The notes beneath the pieces were generated by a model that saw only the letters and a program-made list of their open reading frames with translations, was not told the origin of the DNA and ran no database searches. A stretch of DNA of 30,223 nucleotides from an uncultured Paracoccaceae bacterium. Its GTDB lineage: Bacteria > Pseudomonadota > Alphaproteobacteria > Rhodobacterales > Rhodobacteraceae. A program made the position numbers and the translations under genes. Of this stretch, positions 17,201 to 24,490 are shown piece after piece. Within the stretch, counting starts at the first letter, position 1, and each line of letters starts with the position of its first letter. The stretch is from positions 1 through 30,223 of the forward strand of contig CAKZNY010000140.1 of NCBI GenBank assembly GCA_937132145.1. Direction: 5' to 3'.

Positions 17201-18779
17201 TTAACGGGCGATAGCGTTCGGACAGGACAGCCGAAGGCGTATCATCGCCCATCGAGGCTAAAATTTCTTTACCATCCTCCGCCATCGGATGCAGGATCAT
17301 CTCCAACTCCTCGATGGTATAGCCCGCCGCGATTTGCCGTGTTCGCAAATCCGCGCCGGTAAACGTTGCCTTTTCATCAGCCCCGTCGGTGATTTCCTCA
17401 AGGTCGGTAATCGCCTTGACCCACTCGCCAAACGGCGACGAGGCGGCCAGCATATCTTTCATGTCAGCGTCATGCCAAAGTTTGCCCTCGGCCATATCGA
17501 CACCAATCATTTGCCCCGGCCCAAGCGCGCCTCTTTCAAGCACATCCAGCTCGTCGGTCGGCACCATACCGGTTTCGGAACCCGCAATCAGCAGGCCATC
17601 ACCGGTAATCGCATAGCGCATCGGGCGCAGACCGTTTCGGTCCAGACCCGCACACACCCAACGCCCGTCGGTCATCGCCAACGCGGCGGGACCGTCCCAC
17701 GGCTCCATCACGGCGTTCGCGTAGGAATACATATCCTGCCACGCTTTAGGCACGGCCGTCGCCATATTTGTCCAGCTTTCAGGCACCAAAAGCGTCTTGG
17801 CCATCGGCGCATTGCGCCCGCCACGGACCATCATCTCGAACACGGAATCGAGCGCCGCTGAATCCGAAGACCCATGTGCGATAACCGGTTTAATATCCTC
17901 GGCCATGTCGCCGAATGAATTCGAAGCCATCCGAATCTCGTGGCTTTTCATCCAGTTAACATTGCCCTTAAGGGTGTTGATTTCACCATTATGCGCCAAC
18001 ATGCGGAACGGTTGCGCCAGCCACCACTGCGGGAATGTGTTGGTCGAATAGCGTTGGTGATAAATCGCAAACGCACTTTCAAACCGCTCGTCCATCAGGT
18101 CCGGATAGAAAACCGCGACCTGCTCGGCCAGCATCATGCCCTTGTAGATTACCGAGCGACACGACAGCGAGCTGATATAAAGCTCAGGAACCTGCGCCGC
18201 CAAAGCGGCCTTTTCGATCCGGCGGCGGATGACATAAAGTTCACGCTCGAACGTAACCTCGTCCACACCCTTGGAATTCGAAATAATGATCTGCTCGATT
18301 TCGGGCCGCGTCGCGTTGGCCTTATCACCCAGACAGGAAATATCGACCGGAACATGCCGCCAGCCATAAATGTAATAGCCCATCCGCAGGACTTCGGTTT
18401 CAACGATCGTGCGGCAGGTTTCCTGTGCGCCAAAATCGGTGCGAGGCAGGAATATCATGCCAACGGCGATCAGATTATCGTCAGGCTCGTGACCCGTACG
18501 GCGAATTTGGTCATTAAAAAACTTAACCGGAATCTGGACATGAATGCCGGCTCCGTCGCCGGTTTTCCCGTCCGCATCCACAGCACCGCGATGCCAAACG
18601 GCTTTCAGCGCGGCAATACCGTTTTCAACAACTTGACGGCGTGGTTTTCCGTCAATGGCAACGACCAGACCCACTCCGCAAGACGAATGCTCGTCGTCTT
18701 CGCGATAAAGTCCGTTTTCGGCCAGATTTTTGCGTGCAATTTTGTGTTCAGCGGCCCATTTTTCATCATACTTGGTCAT
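14250..18779 (-). CDS. gltB: Glutamate synthase (NADPH) large subunit GltB
   Basis: GltB, with GltD, converts glutamine and 2-oxoglutarate to two glutamates, the main ammonium assimilation route together with glutamine synthetase. The 1509-residue precursor has the N-terminal nucleophile Cys34 in SSCGVGLV, exposed by removal of the propeptide. The class II glutaminase domain runs to about 430, the central domain covers about 480-770, and the FMN barrel about 840-1210. The [3Fe-4S] cysteines are C1131, C1137 and C1142 (the last in TCPVGIC). The C-terminal GXGXG beta-helix spans about 1280-1470. A strong GGAGG site precedes the ATG. It lies downstream of gltD, separated by 157 bases with a repeat array. 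Confidence 0.98.
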   Translation of the reverse strand: MTKYDEKWAAEHKIARKNLAENGLYREDDEHSSCGVGLVVAIDGKPRRQVVENGIAALKAVWHRGAVDADGKTGDGAGIHVQIPVKFFNDQIRRTGHEPDDNLIAVGMIFLPRTDFGAQETCRTIVETEVLRMGYYIYGWRHVPVDISCLGDKANATRPEIEQIIISNSKGVDEVTFERELYVIRRRIEKAALAAQVPELYISSLSCRSVIYKGMMLAEQVAVFYPDLMDERFESAFAIYHQRYSTNTFPQWWLAQPFRMLAHNGEINTLKGNVNWMKSHEIRMASNSFGDMAEDIKPVIAHGSSDSAALDSVFEMMVRGGRNAPMAKTLLVPESWTNMATAVPKAWQDMYSYANAVMEPWDGPAALAMTDGRWVCAGLDRNGLRPMRYAITGDGLLIAGSETGMVPTDELDVLERGALGPGQMIGVDMAEGKLWHDADMKDMLAASSPFGEWVKAITDLEEITDGADEKATFTGADLRTRQIAAGYTIEELEMILHPMAEDGKEILASMGDDTPSAVLSERYRPLSHFFRQNFSQVTNPPIDSLREFRVMSLKTRFGNLKNVLDQDGSQTEILTLDSPFVSNGRFWAMMKYFGDTAATIDCTFAVDDTEGLQEGLYRIQAEVEEAIRAGTAHIVLTDTDQSAERVAIPMILATSAVHSWLVQKGLRTFTSLNVRSAECIDPHYFAVLIAAGATTVNAYLALDSLADRIDRGLLDCTLDEAKEQYREAINQGLLKIMSKMGISVISSYRGGLNFEAVGLSRAMVAEFFPGMHSRISGIGITGIQRAALKVHATGWLKGQDILPIGGFYKARKSGETHAWEAQAMHLLQAACDRGSYDLFKQYSKDMRSRPPIHLRDLLDFKPANAPISVDEVESITSIRKRFVTPGMSLGALSPEAHKTLNVAMNRIGAKSDSGEGGEDPAHFHPEPNGDNPSAKIKQVASGRFGVTAEYLNQCEELEIKVAQGAKPGEGGQLPGIKVTELIARLRHSTPGVTLISPPPHHDIYSIEDLAQLIYDLKQINPRCKVCVKLVASSGVGTIAAGVAKAKADVILISGHNGGTGASPATSIKYVGLPWEMGLTETHQVLALNNLRDRVTLRTDGGLRTGRDIVIAAMMGAEEYGIGTAALISMGCIMVRQCQSNTCPVGICVQDPKLRKKFTGTADKVVNLITFYAQEVQEILASLGVRSLQEVIGRADLLTQVSRGSAHLDDLDLNPLLISASEAGEIKYDRDRERQSVPDTLDAQIVEDAQPFFNDGEKMQLSYSVQNTHRSVGTRVSSHIVGKFGMLNSLQPDHLTIKLTGSAGQSLGAFAVPGLKIQVSGDANDYVGKGLSGGMITIQPRLGCPLVAADNTIIGNTVLYGATAGKLFANGRAGERFCVRNSGAEVVIEGCGSNGCEYMTGGVAVIIGPIGDNFGAGMTGGMAYILDLDGEVETRTNMETLIVQPVQSAHWEAQLKGLIEQHVAETGSVQGEKILLRWSEMLPKFKQLCPKEMLTRLSHPLSDVETAVSA

Positions 18780-18936
18780 ACTAAAACCTCCGAAGTGAAT
18801 AGTTGGTTAATGCATATAGTAAGGTCTAGTGACCCATTAACCATTTGTTTTTGTTCGTTAACGCCAACTTGTGCATACGCGTTGTGCACAGGTTGTGTAC
18901 GCATTGTGCATAGGTGTTTTCTGCCAGAATTAACCA
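18780..18936 (-). promoter_or_regulatory. gltD-gltB intergenic control region
   Basis: This 157-base gap is unusually long for two subunits of one enzyme. It contains a four-copy tandem repeat (listed separately). TTAACCAT occurs at 18837-18844 and at 18930-18937 (the latter reaching the gltD stop). There are also GGTTAA at about 18805-18810 and GTTAAC near 18858. TTAACCAT is a CtrA half-site in Caulobacter. gltB may therefore have its own promoter here. No certain -35/-10 pair was seen. Confidence 0.45.
18869..18914. repeat. Four-copy TTGTGCAyA tandem repeat, 11-bp period
   Basis: Four adjacent units: TTGTGCATACGCG (18869-18881), TTGTGCACAGG (18882-18892), TTGTGTACGCA (18893-18903) and TTGTGCATAGG (18904-18914). 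The 11-base period is close to one helical turn, so a bound protein would meet all copies on one face. Read on the minus strand, the copies (such as CTATGCACA) match the DnaA-box pattern TTATnCACA with one to three mismatches. Confidence 0.8.
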
Positions 18937-20358
18937 TTATGAACCCCCGTTAAGAGATTTCGCGATGCTATCGGCGGCGTCGCGACCATCCTTGATGGCC
19001 CACACCACGAGGCTCGCGCCCCGAACGATGTCCCCGATGGCATAAACGCCCTCTAGGTTGGTCTCGTGGGTCTCGAAATTGGCCGAAACCGTACCCCAGC
19101 GGGTCACTTTCAGCTCCGGAGTATCCCACATCACGGGCAGGTCTTCCGGCTCGAATCCCAGCGCTTTGATGACCAGATCGGCCTGTTCAATATACTCGGT
19201 CCCGTCAATTTCCTCGGGGGCTTGGCGCCCCGTCGCATCCGGCGCACCAAGGCGCATTTTTTGCACCATCACCCCTGTGACGCTGTCATCGCCGGTGAAC
19301 CCTTTGGGCGCGGTAAGCCATACGAACTCGACACCTTCTTCTTCCGCATTTTGCGTTTCCCGAACCGAGCCGGGCATGTTCACACGGTCCCGCCGATAGA
19401 GGCATTTGACCGATTTTGCACCTTGGCGAACGGCAGTACGAACGCAATCCATCGCCGTATCACCGCCACCGATTACAACGACATTTTTACCGTCTGCATT
19501 CAGCTCGCCGCTCTCGATTTCCGGCACGTCATCGCCGAAATTCAAGTGGTTGCTGGCGGTCAGGTAATCCAAAGCCTTAACAATTCCGCTAAGCCCCGAA
19601 CCCGGTCCGCCGAGGTCACGAGACTTGTAAACCCCTGTAGCTATTATAGTTGCGTCATGTTTGGCCCGAATATCCGCGAACGAGATGTTCTCGCCGATGG
19701 CACAATTGTTAATGATTTCGATGCCGCCATCTTCCAGCAATTTTATCCGCCGCATGACAATATCTTTTTCCAGTTTGAACCCCGGAATCCCATACGTCAT
19801 CAACCCGCCAGCGCGATCATTGCGATCATAAACGGTCACCTTGAATCCAAGTGTGCGCAACCTGTCAGCGGCCGCCAACCCGCCCGGTCCTGCCCCGATA
19901 ATCCCGATACTTTCCGCACGCTCCACGCTGGGGGAAATGGGTTTAACCCAGCCCTTATCCCAAGCCGTATCCGTGATATATTTCTCGATCGCGCCAATAG
20001 TCACTGTGCCGTGACCCGATTTCTCAATCACACAATTGCCTTCGCAAAGGCGGTCTTGCGGGCAGATGCGGCCACAAATTTCAGGGAAAGTATTGGTCGC
20101 CTGACTAAGCTGGTACGCCTCTTCCAAGCGCCCCGTTGCGGTCATCAACAACCAGTCGGGAATGTTGTTGTGCAGCGGACAATGCGTCTGACAATACGGC
20201 ACCCCACATTGCGAGCAACGACTGGACTGTTCTGCCGCCTTTTTGTTAACGAATTCGTGGTATACTTCTTGGTAGTCACCCTGCCGGTCTTCGGGCGAGC
20301 GTTTTTCCGGCATGTCTCGCTCTACATCCACAAACTTCAACATCGGTTGCATTGCCAT
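18937..20358 (-). CDS. gltD: Glutamate synthase (NADPH) small subunit GltD
   Basis: GltD oxidises NADPH and passes electrons via FAD and iron-sulfur clusters to GltB. With the ATG at 20356-20358 the protein has 473 residues. N-terminal cluster cysteines are C48, C51, C56, C60 and C95, C99, C105, C109. The FAD-binding GAGPGG lies at 155-160 and the NADPH-binding GGGD at 297-300. The terminal segment YAIGDIVRGASLVVWAIKDGR is the family's FAD-closing motif. This start is chosen because a GAGGG ribosome binding site precedes it by about seven bases. The longer TTG start (20376) adds residues that overlap that site. gltD is first and gltB second in transcription. Confidence 0.97.
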   Translation of the reverse strand: MAMQPMLKFVDVERDMPEKRSPEDRQGDYQEVYHEFVNKKAAEQSSRCSQCGVPYCQTHCPLHNNIPDWLLMTATGRLEEAYQLSQATNTFPEICGRICPQDRLCEGNCVIEKSGHGTVTIGAIEKYITDTAWDKGWVKPISPSVERAESIGIIGAGPGGLAAADRLRTLGFKVTVYDRNDRAGGLMTYGIPGFKLEKDIVMRRIKLLEDGGIEIINNCAIGENISFADIRAKHDATIIATGVYKSRDLGGPGSGLSGIVKALDYLTASNHLNFGDDVPEIESGELNADGKNVVVIGGGDTAMDCVRTAVRQGAKSVKCLYRRDRVNMPGSVRETQNAEEEGVEFVWLTAPKGFTGDDSVTGVMVQKMRLGAPDATGRQAPEEIDGTEYIEQADLVIKALGFEPEDLPVMWDTPELKVTRWGTVSANFETHETNLEGVYAIGDIVRGASLVVWAIKDGRDAADSIAKSLNGGS

Positions 20359-20590
20359 CCGAAAACCCTCTTCCAAGTATTTTATAGGTTACCCCCTTAG
20401 TACTAGGAGTTCCTGCTCCAATAAAGGCAGCATTACTGACCTAATTGCAAGAAATAACTTACAGGTGTCGAAAAAAAGGGGTAAAAATTCCAACAATAGG
20501 TCACATTTGTTTACCAATTCAGAGAATGACCTCTCAAATTTGGCTGTATAGAGTGCTCGATATTGATTCGATCCAAGCAGGAATTTCCCG
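20359..20590. promoter_or_regulatory. Divergent gltD/uppP intergenic region
   Basis: This 232-base AT-rich gap separates divergent gltD and uppP. Seen in it are the palindrome TAGTACTA (20398-20405), a GGAG/CTCC mini-hairpin just after it, and three TGACCT-type half-sites: TGACCT at 20437-20442, AGGTCA at 20498-20503 and TGACCT at 20527-20532, the last two inverted. No promoter could be assigned with confidence. Confidence 0.4.
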
Positions 20591-21394
20591 ATGTCTCTTA
20601 TATATTTGCTGATTCTTGCATTGGTACAGGGTTTAACCGAGTTTTTACCCGTCTCATCATCAGCACATTTAATCCTTTTACCCGGATTGATGGGTGCCGA
20701 AGACCAAGGTCTGGCATTAGACGTAGCCGTGCATATCGGCACTCTATTCGCGGTCATCCTGTATTTCCGCAAAGACGTGGCATTAGCCCTGTGCGGCACA
20801 CTGGATATCCTGCGCGGGAACCTGAAAACCGAAGGGGCGAGGCTGGCGTTATTACTTGTCATTGCAACAATCCCCGTCGTCATCGCCGGGCTGATATTGA
20901 AGGTCACCGGCCTTGCAGATGCTATGCGTTCTATCGCGGTTATCGGCTGGACAATGCTGGGGTTCGGCGTGGTGCTGTACTGGACAGATCAGCGCGGCAA
21001 AAGCACCAAACAAATGCGTGACTGGACGATCCGCGAGGCGGTGATCCTCGGCCTATGGCAAGCCTTGGCGCTGATCCCCGGAACCTCTCGTTCGGGCGCA
21101 ACAATCAGCGGGGCGCGCATGCTTGGGTATGGGCGCGAACAGGCGGCACGAATTTCGATGCTAATGTCGATCCCGACGATAATTGCATCGGGCAGTTTGT
21201 TGGCGCTGGACGTTGTCGGGCAGGCGGATTGGGCCTTGGCCAAGGACGCAGCAATCGCGGCGACGATGGCATTTGTCGCGGCACTTTTCGCACTAACACT
21301 TATGATGCGTCTGCTGCAAAGCGTAAGTTTCACACCCTACGTGGTGTACCGTATGGCCTTGGGCATAGTGCTGTTAGTGATCGCTTATACCTGA
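20591..21394 (+). CDS. uppP: Undecaprenyl-diphosphate phosphatase UppP (BacA)
   Basis: UppP dephosphorylates undecaprenyl diphosphate, regenerating the lipid carrier for peptidoglycan and other envelope polymers. Overproduction gives bacitracin resistance. The 267-residue polytopic protein has both signature regions: QGLTEFLPVSSSAH (about 13-26, Glu17) and PGTSRSGAT (163-171, Arg167). About eight hydrophobic segments are visible. The ATG has an AGGAA ribosome binding site. It is divergent from gltD, and its last ten bases overlap the convergent NDUFA9-like gene. Confidence 0.97.
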   Translation: MSLIYLLILALVQGLTEFLPVSSSAHLILLPGLMGAEDQGLALDVAVHIGTLFAVILYFRKDVALALCGTLDILRGNLKTEGARLALLLVIATIPVVIAGLILKVTGLADAMRSIAVIGWTMLGFGVVLYWTDQRGKSTKQMRDWTIREAVILGLWQALALIPGTSRSGATISGARMLGYGREQAARISMLMSIPTIIASGSLLALDVVGQADWALAKDAAIAATMAFVAALFALTLMMRLLQSVSFTPYVVYRMALGIVLLVIAYT

Positions 21395-22380
21395 TTAATC
21401 AGGCTCTTACCGGATTCCGTAATCGCCGTGTACTGTCCGTACGTGCGGTAATGGTACAGGTAACCGTCCAGCACAGATTCCATTGCTGTCGGTTTAATCC
21501 CGAGTTCTGCGAAGCCGGCGGCCCCTTCGTTCACAACATTATCGACGGCCAGCATTTTCACCTGATCACGCGTTAGCATGGCCGGAATAAGCCCACCTGA
21601 CATCTTTTCGATCATCTCGAAGCCCCACGCCTGCATGCGGGCGACCCTGAACGGTACATCCAGTAAAATGCGACGTCGGCCAGCTGAATTCATGACGATA
21701 TTCGCCAGATCGCGAAGGCTTGCGACCTCGGGGCCGCCAAGTTCGTAAATACCACCCGCAACATCACCGGTTATGGCTTTCTCGACAGCCAGCGCGATGT
21801 CGTTAACGTAGACGGGTTGGAACTTCGTGTCAGCGCCAACCACCGGCAAAACGAGGCTTAAGCGGCTGAATTCAGCCATGCGGTTAAAGAATCGGTCTTC
21901 GGTGCCAAACACCACCGATGGACGCAAGATTATCGCATCGGGCATCGCTTGCAAAACAAGGGCATCGCCCTCGGCTTTCGTTTCGGAATAAACGCTTTCG
22001 GCCCCGGCATTCGCGCCCAGAGCAGAAATATGAACCAGCTTGGAGACGCCTGCTTCTGCGCTTAGACGAGCGATCAGCTCCGCGGCATCTACATGCACAT
22101 CCTCGAACGACTGGAACTTGGTTTCTTGATGAATACCAACACAATTGACCACTGCATCAGCGCCTTCAATCGCACGACGGGTAGAGGCCTCGTCGCGCAC
22201 ATTGCAAAGCATAGGCTCTACCTGCCCGACATCCCCGTAAGGCTTCACGTGCATAGCCTCGTTCGGGCGGCGAACCGCAACGCGAACACGCCAGCCAGCA
22301 CGGGCCATGCGGTGTGCAATATAGCGGCCGACAAAGCCCGAGCCACCGAAAACCGTGACGATTGGAGTGGTGTTGGACAT
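21385..22380 (-). CDS. NDUFA9-like atypical SDR family NAD(P)-binding protein
   Basis: A 331-residue Rossmann-fold protein of the atypical short-chain dehydrogenase group that includes the mitochondrial complex I subunit NDUFA9. In Rhodobacterales these are usually annotated as complex I NDUFA9 subunit family proteins. The nucleotide-binding glycine motif FGGSGFVGR lies at about 11-19. VNCVGI follows strand 4, and YSETK at 131-135 retains the Tyr and Lys of the SDR active site. The C-terminal part is substrate-domain-like. The substrate is unknown. A complex I role would be by homology only, and quinone-biosynthesis or sugar-epimerase-like roles remain possible. It is convergent with uppP by ten bases. 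Confidence 0.88.
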   Translation of the reverse strand: MSNTTPIVTVFGGSGFVGRYIAHRMARAGWRVRVAVRRPNEAMHVKPYGDVGQVEPMLCNVRDEASTRRAIEGADAVVNCVGIHQETKFQSFEDVHVDAAELIARLSAEAGVSKLVHISALGANAGAESVYSETKAEGDALVLQAMPDAIILRPSVVFGTEDRFFNRMAEFSRLSLVLPVVGADTKFQPVYVNDIALAVEKAITGDVAGGIYELGGPEVASLRDLANIVMNSAGRRRILLDVPFRVARMQAWGFEMIEKMSGGLIPAMLTRDQVKMLAVDNVVNEGAAGFAELGIKPTAMESVLDGYLYHYRTYGQYTAITESGKSLINQV

Positions 22381-22484
22381 AGCAGAGACTCCTTGAATAA
22401 TACGCGCTTAAAGCAATACGCTTCTAAGGAACGGTGGACAAGACGGATTTATTCCCAAGCGCCGGATATTTGATAAAAGCCCCG

Positions 22485-22513
22485 TTGACACCCCCCCGTT
22501 CACGGGTATAAAT
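22485..22513 (+). promoter_or_regulatory. sigma70-type promoter of tRNA-Leu
   Basis: TTGACA (22485-22490) and TATAAA (22507-22512) are separated by 16 bases, a near-consensus promoter ending about 17 bases before the tRNA 5' end. The sequence after the -10 box is GC-rich (CCCGCC), like the discriminators of stringently controlled stable-RNA promoters. That last point is inference. Confidence 0.8.
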
Positions 22514-22528
22514 CCCGCCTGCACACCT

Positions 22529-22615
22529 GCCCAGGTGGCGGAATTGGTAGACGCGCTAGCTTCAGGTGCTAGTGTCTGTATGGACGTGGAGGTTCGAGTC
22601 CTCTCCTGGGCACCA
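22529..22615 (+). tRNA. tRNA-Leu (anticodon CAG)
   Basis: An 87-base class II tRNA. The acceptor stem GCCCAGG pairs with CCTGGGC, followed by A and an encoded CCA (22613-22615). The D-arm contains GGCGGAATTGGTAGACGC. The anticodon stem CTAGC/GCTAG frames the loop TTCAGGT with anticodon CAG (22563-22565), reading CUG. A long variable arm, typical of leucine tRNA, precedes the T-arm with GGTTCGAGTCC. Confidence 0.97.
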
Positions 22616-22674
22616 ATCCTCTGAATATATTGCGTGGTTGCCAGAATTCGGGGTCAACGATTGAGGATTGAAGT

Positions 22675-23286
22675 ATGACGAATTATCTTTACCAAAACGA
22701 TTTGCCGGATGATCTGGATCTTGGCTCTGTTGTTGCGATTGATTCCGAGACCATGGGGTTGCTGCCGCACCGTGATCGTTTGTGTGTTATTCAACTGTCT
22801 TCTGGCGACGGGAATGCCCATTTGGTGCAGATATCGCAGGACCAGACCGAGGCTCCGAACCTTTGCAAAATGCTGGCCGACCCCGATGTATTGAAACTTT
22901 TCCACTTCGGTCGGTTTGATATTGCCGTGATGCTGAACCGCTTTAGCGTTGTGACGGCACCGGTGTTTTGCACCAAGATCGCCTCCAAACTGGTGCGGAC
23001 TTACACGGATCGGCACGGGTTGAAGAACCTGCTGCAAGAGCTGTTGAAGGTGGATATCTCGAAACAGCAGCAGTCCTCGGACTGGGGTGCGAAAGTTTTG
23101 AGCAAGGCGCAGATTGATTATGCGGCATCGGATGTTTTGTATCTACACCGCCTAATGGATATCCTTAATGAACGGTTAACGCGTGAAGGTCGGGCTGAAA
23201 TGGCGCAGGCTTGTTTTGATTTTTTACCACACCGCGCTGCGCTGGATTTGGCCGGTTGGCCGGATGTCGATATATTTTCGCATTGA
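22675..23286 (+). CDS. rnd: Ribonuclease D-type 3'-5' exonuclease (short form)
   Basis: A DEDDy-family exoribonuclease related to RNase D, which trims the 3' ends of tRNA precursors and other small RNAs. The 203-residue protein is only the exonuclease domain and lacks the HRDC domains of E. coli RNase D, as is common for this short alphaproteobacterial form. Catalytic residues are visible: Asp23 and Glu25 in AIDSETMGL, Asp82 in HFGRFDIAVM, and Tyr149 with Asp153 in DYAASDVLYL. It begins 59 bases after the tRNA-Leu gene and precedes the lpt genes. Confidence 0.93.
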   Translation: MTNYLYQNDLPDDLDLGSVVAIDSETMGLLPHRDRLCVIQLSSGDGNAHLVQISQDQTEAPNLCKMLADPDVLKLFHFGRFDIAVMLNRFSVVTAPVFCTKIASKLVRTYTDRHGLKNLLQELLKVDISKQQQSSDWGAKVLSKAQIDYAASDVLYLHRLMDILNERLTREGRAEMAQACFDFLPHRAALDLAGWPDVDIFSH

Positions 23287-23342
23287 AAATAGCAATTTGC
23301 AGTGTACCTATGCGGCAATGTTTACGGGCGGAGTTATGCTAA

Positions 23343-23981
23343 ATGGGACTGGGATATGATGGATATACCCGATTTGTCAGAATCACGAAAGTCGTGTTGC
23401 CCCTGATCGCAATCGGCCTGCTCGGGACGGTTTTCCTATTCACGAATGACGACAGTCTAGAAGGTGGCTTTACGTTTTCCAAAGCCGATCTGGACACGCT
23501 GGAATCCGGTATGCGGATTGTTAAACCGCGCTTGTTTGGCAGTAACCCCAACGGAGACCTGTATAATTTCGTGGCGGATACTTTGCTGCCGGACTCGCTG
23601 ACGCCAAGTCTGGTCGAGGCACGAAAGATTTCCGGCGAGATTCAATATCAGACAGGTGGCACATTGCAGTTAAGTGCTGGCAAGGCCGAATTCATGCTGG
23701 AAGGCAACCAAATCCGGCTTAGTGACGGGATGTTGGTGGTGCTGCCTGATGGCACTCGTGTGACGGGCGAGGGGTTGTTGGCAGAGCTGGACACAGGCAA
23801 ATTGACCAGCAACGGGGCTGTGTCCGTGACCAGTCCGCTCGGGAAAATACAGGCGGGAAACTTCCGAGTTGAGCGGGTTGAGGTCGATGGCGAAGAAAAG
23901 CAGATGATTTGGTTTGAAAACGGCGTTATGCTTAGTTTCAAACCTGAAAGCTGGACCGAAGAAGAGGCGACTACAGAATGA
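23343..23981 (+). CDS. lptC: LPS export protein LptC
   Basis: LptC is a bitopic inner-membrane protein that receives LPS from LptBFG and passes it to LptA. The 212-residue product has one N-terminal membrane helix (about 15-34) and a periplasmic beta-jellyroll with repeated strands (for example AEFMLEGNQIRLSDGMLVVLPDG and SPLGKIQAGNFRVE). Identity among LptC proteins is low, so the call relies on architecture and position: the stop overlaps the lptA start by four bases, and lptB follows. A GGAG ribosome binding site precedes the ATG. Confidence 0.92.
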   Translation: MGLGYDGYTRFVRITKVVLPLIAIGLLGTVFLFTNDDSLEGGFTFSKADLDTLESGMRIVKPRLFGSNPNGDLYNFVADTLLPDSLTPSLVEARKISGEIQYQTGGTLQLSAGKAEFMLEGNQIRLSDGMLVVLPDGTRVTGEGLLAELDTGKLTSNGAVSVTSPLGKIQAGNFRVERVEVDGEEKQMIWFENGVMLSFKPESWTEEEATTE

Positions 23982-24490
23982 TGAAATCCGTTACACTGGC
24001 CGTTTGTCTGGCAATGCTGTCTTTCGCCAATATTGGCGGAGCCTTGGCGCAGGGCGCTCAGGTGCCTTTCGCAGGTTTGGCGATTGGTCCGAATTCGACC
24101 GTGGAGATTTCAGCGGATTCGCTAAGCATCGATCAGGAATCCGGCAAGGCGATTTTTTCTGGCAATGTCGTCGTCGGTATCGGAGACATGCGCCTTAGTG
24201 CCGATATGGTCGAGGTGGTATATGCCGCCGGAACCGAAGGCGGAACCGGTGCAATTTCCGGTCTGATCGCCCGAGGCAATGTCGTATTTTCGAACGGCGT
24301 GGAGGCCGCTGAAGGGGATTTTGCCCACCTCGATCTCGAAGCTGGCGAAATCGTCATGACCGGAAATGTGATCCTGACCCAAGGCCAAAACGCGTTGTCA
24401 GGCCAGTCTTTGCGCATCAATTTGAACACTGGAACCGCCTTGATCGAGGGGCGCGTCCAGACCATCTTCCAGACCGGAGGAAGCGAGTGA
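23978..24490 (+). CDS. lptA: Periplasmic LPS-bridge protein LptA
   Basis: LptA forms the periplasmic OstA-like bridge carrying LPS between LptC and the outer-membrane LptDE complex. The 170-residue product has a Sec signal peptide (cleavage after ALA at about 22-24). The OstA-like jellyroll has the family's VEISADSLSIDQESGKAIFSGNV opening and repeating ARGNVVFSNGVEAAEGDFA and VILTQGQNALSG strands. It overlaps lptC and lptB by four bases on each side, so all three are translationally coupled. Confidence 0.95.
   Translation: MMKSVTLAVCLAMLSFANIGGALAQGAQVPFAGLAIGPNSTVEISADSLSIDQESGKAIFSGNVVVGIGDMRLSADMVEVVYAAGTEGGTGAISGLIARGNVVFSNGVEAAEGDFAHLDLEAGEIVMTGNVILTQGQNALSGQSLRINLNTGTALIEGRVQTIFQTGGSE

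Noticed and set aside
18780..18936. Interpretation of the repeat array as the chromosome replication origin
   Set aside because: The gap is only 157 bases, the DnaA-box matches are imperfect, there is no extended AT-rich unwinding region, and no origin-linked genes (dnaA, hemE, parAB) are nearby.
14397..18953. Several long open frames antisense to gltB (for example 14397-15191, 16428-17204, 17940-18953)
   Set aside because: All are shadows of the intact 1509-residue GltB frame. None has a recognisable domain or convincing start context.
19066..20400. 444-codon open frame antisense to gltD
   Set aside because: It lies wholly opposite a clearly functional gltD, has no family resemblance and an Arg/His/Pro-rich composition typical of shadow frames.
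22491..22506. C-rich run with GTTCACGGG before the tRNA as a regulatory repeat
   Set aside because: It is the 16-base spacer of the tRNA-Leu promoter and needs no further explanation.
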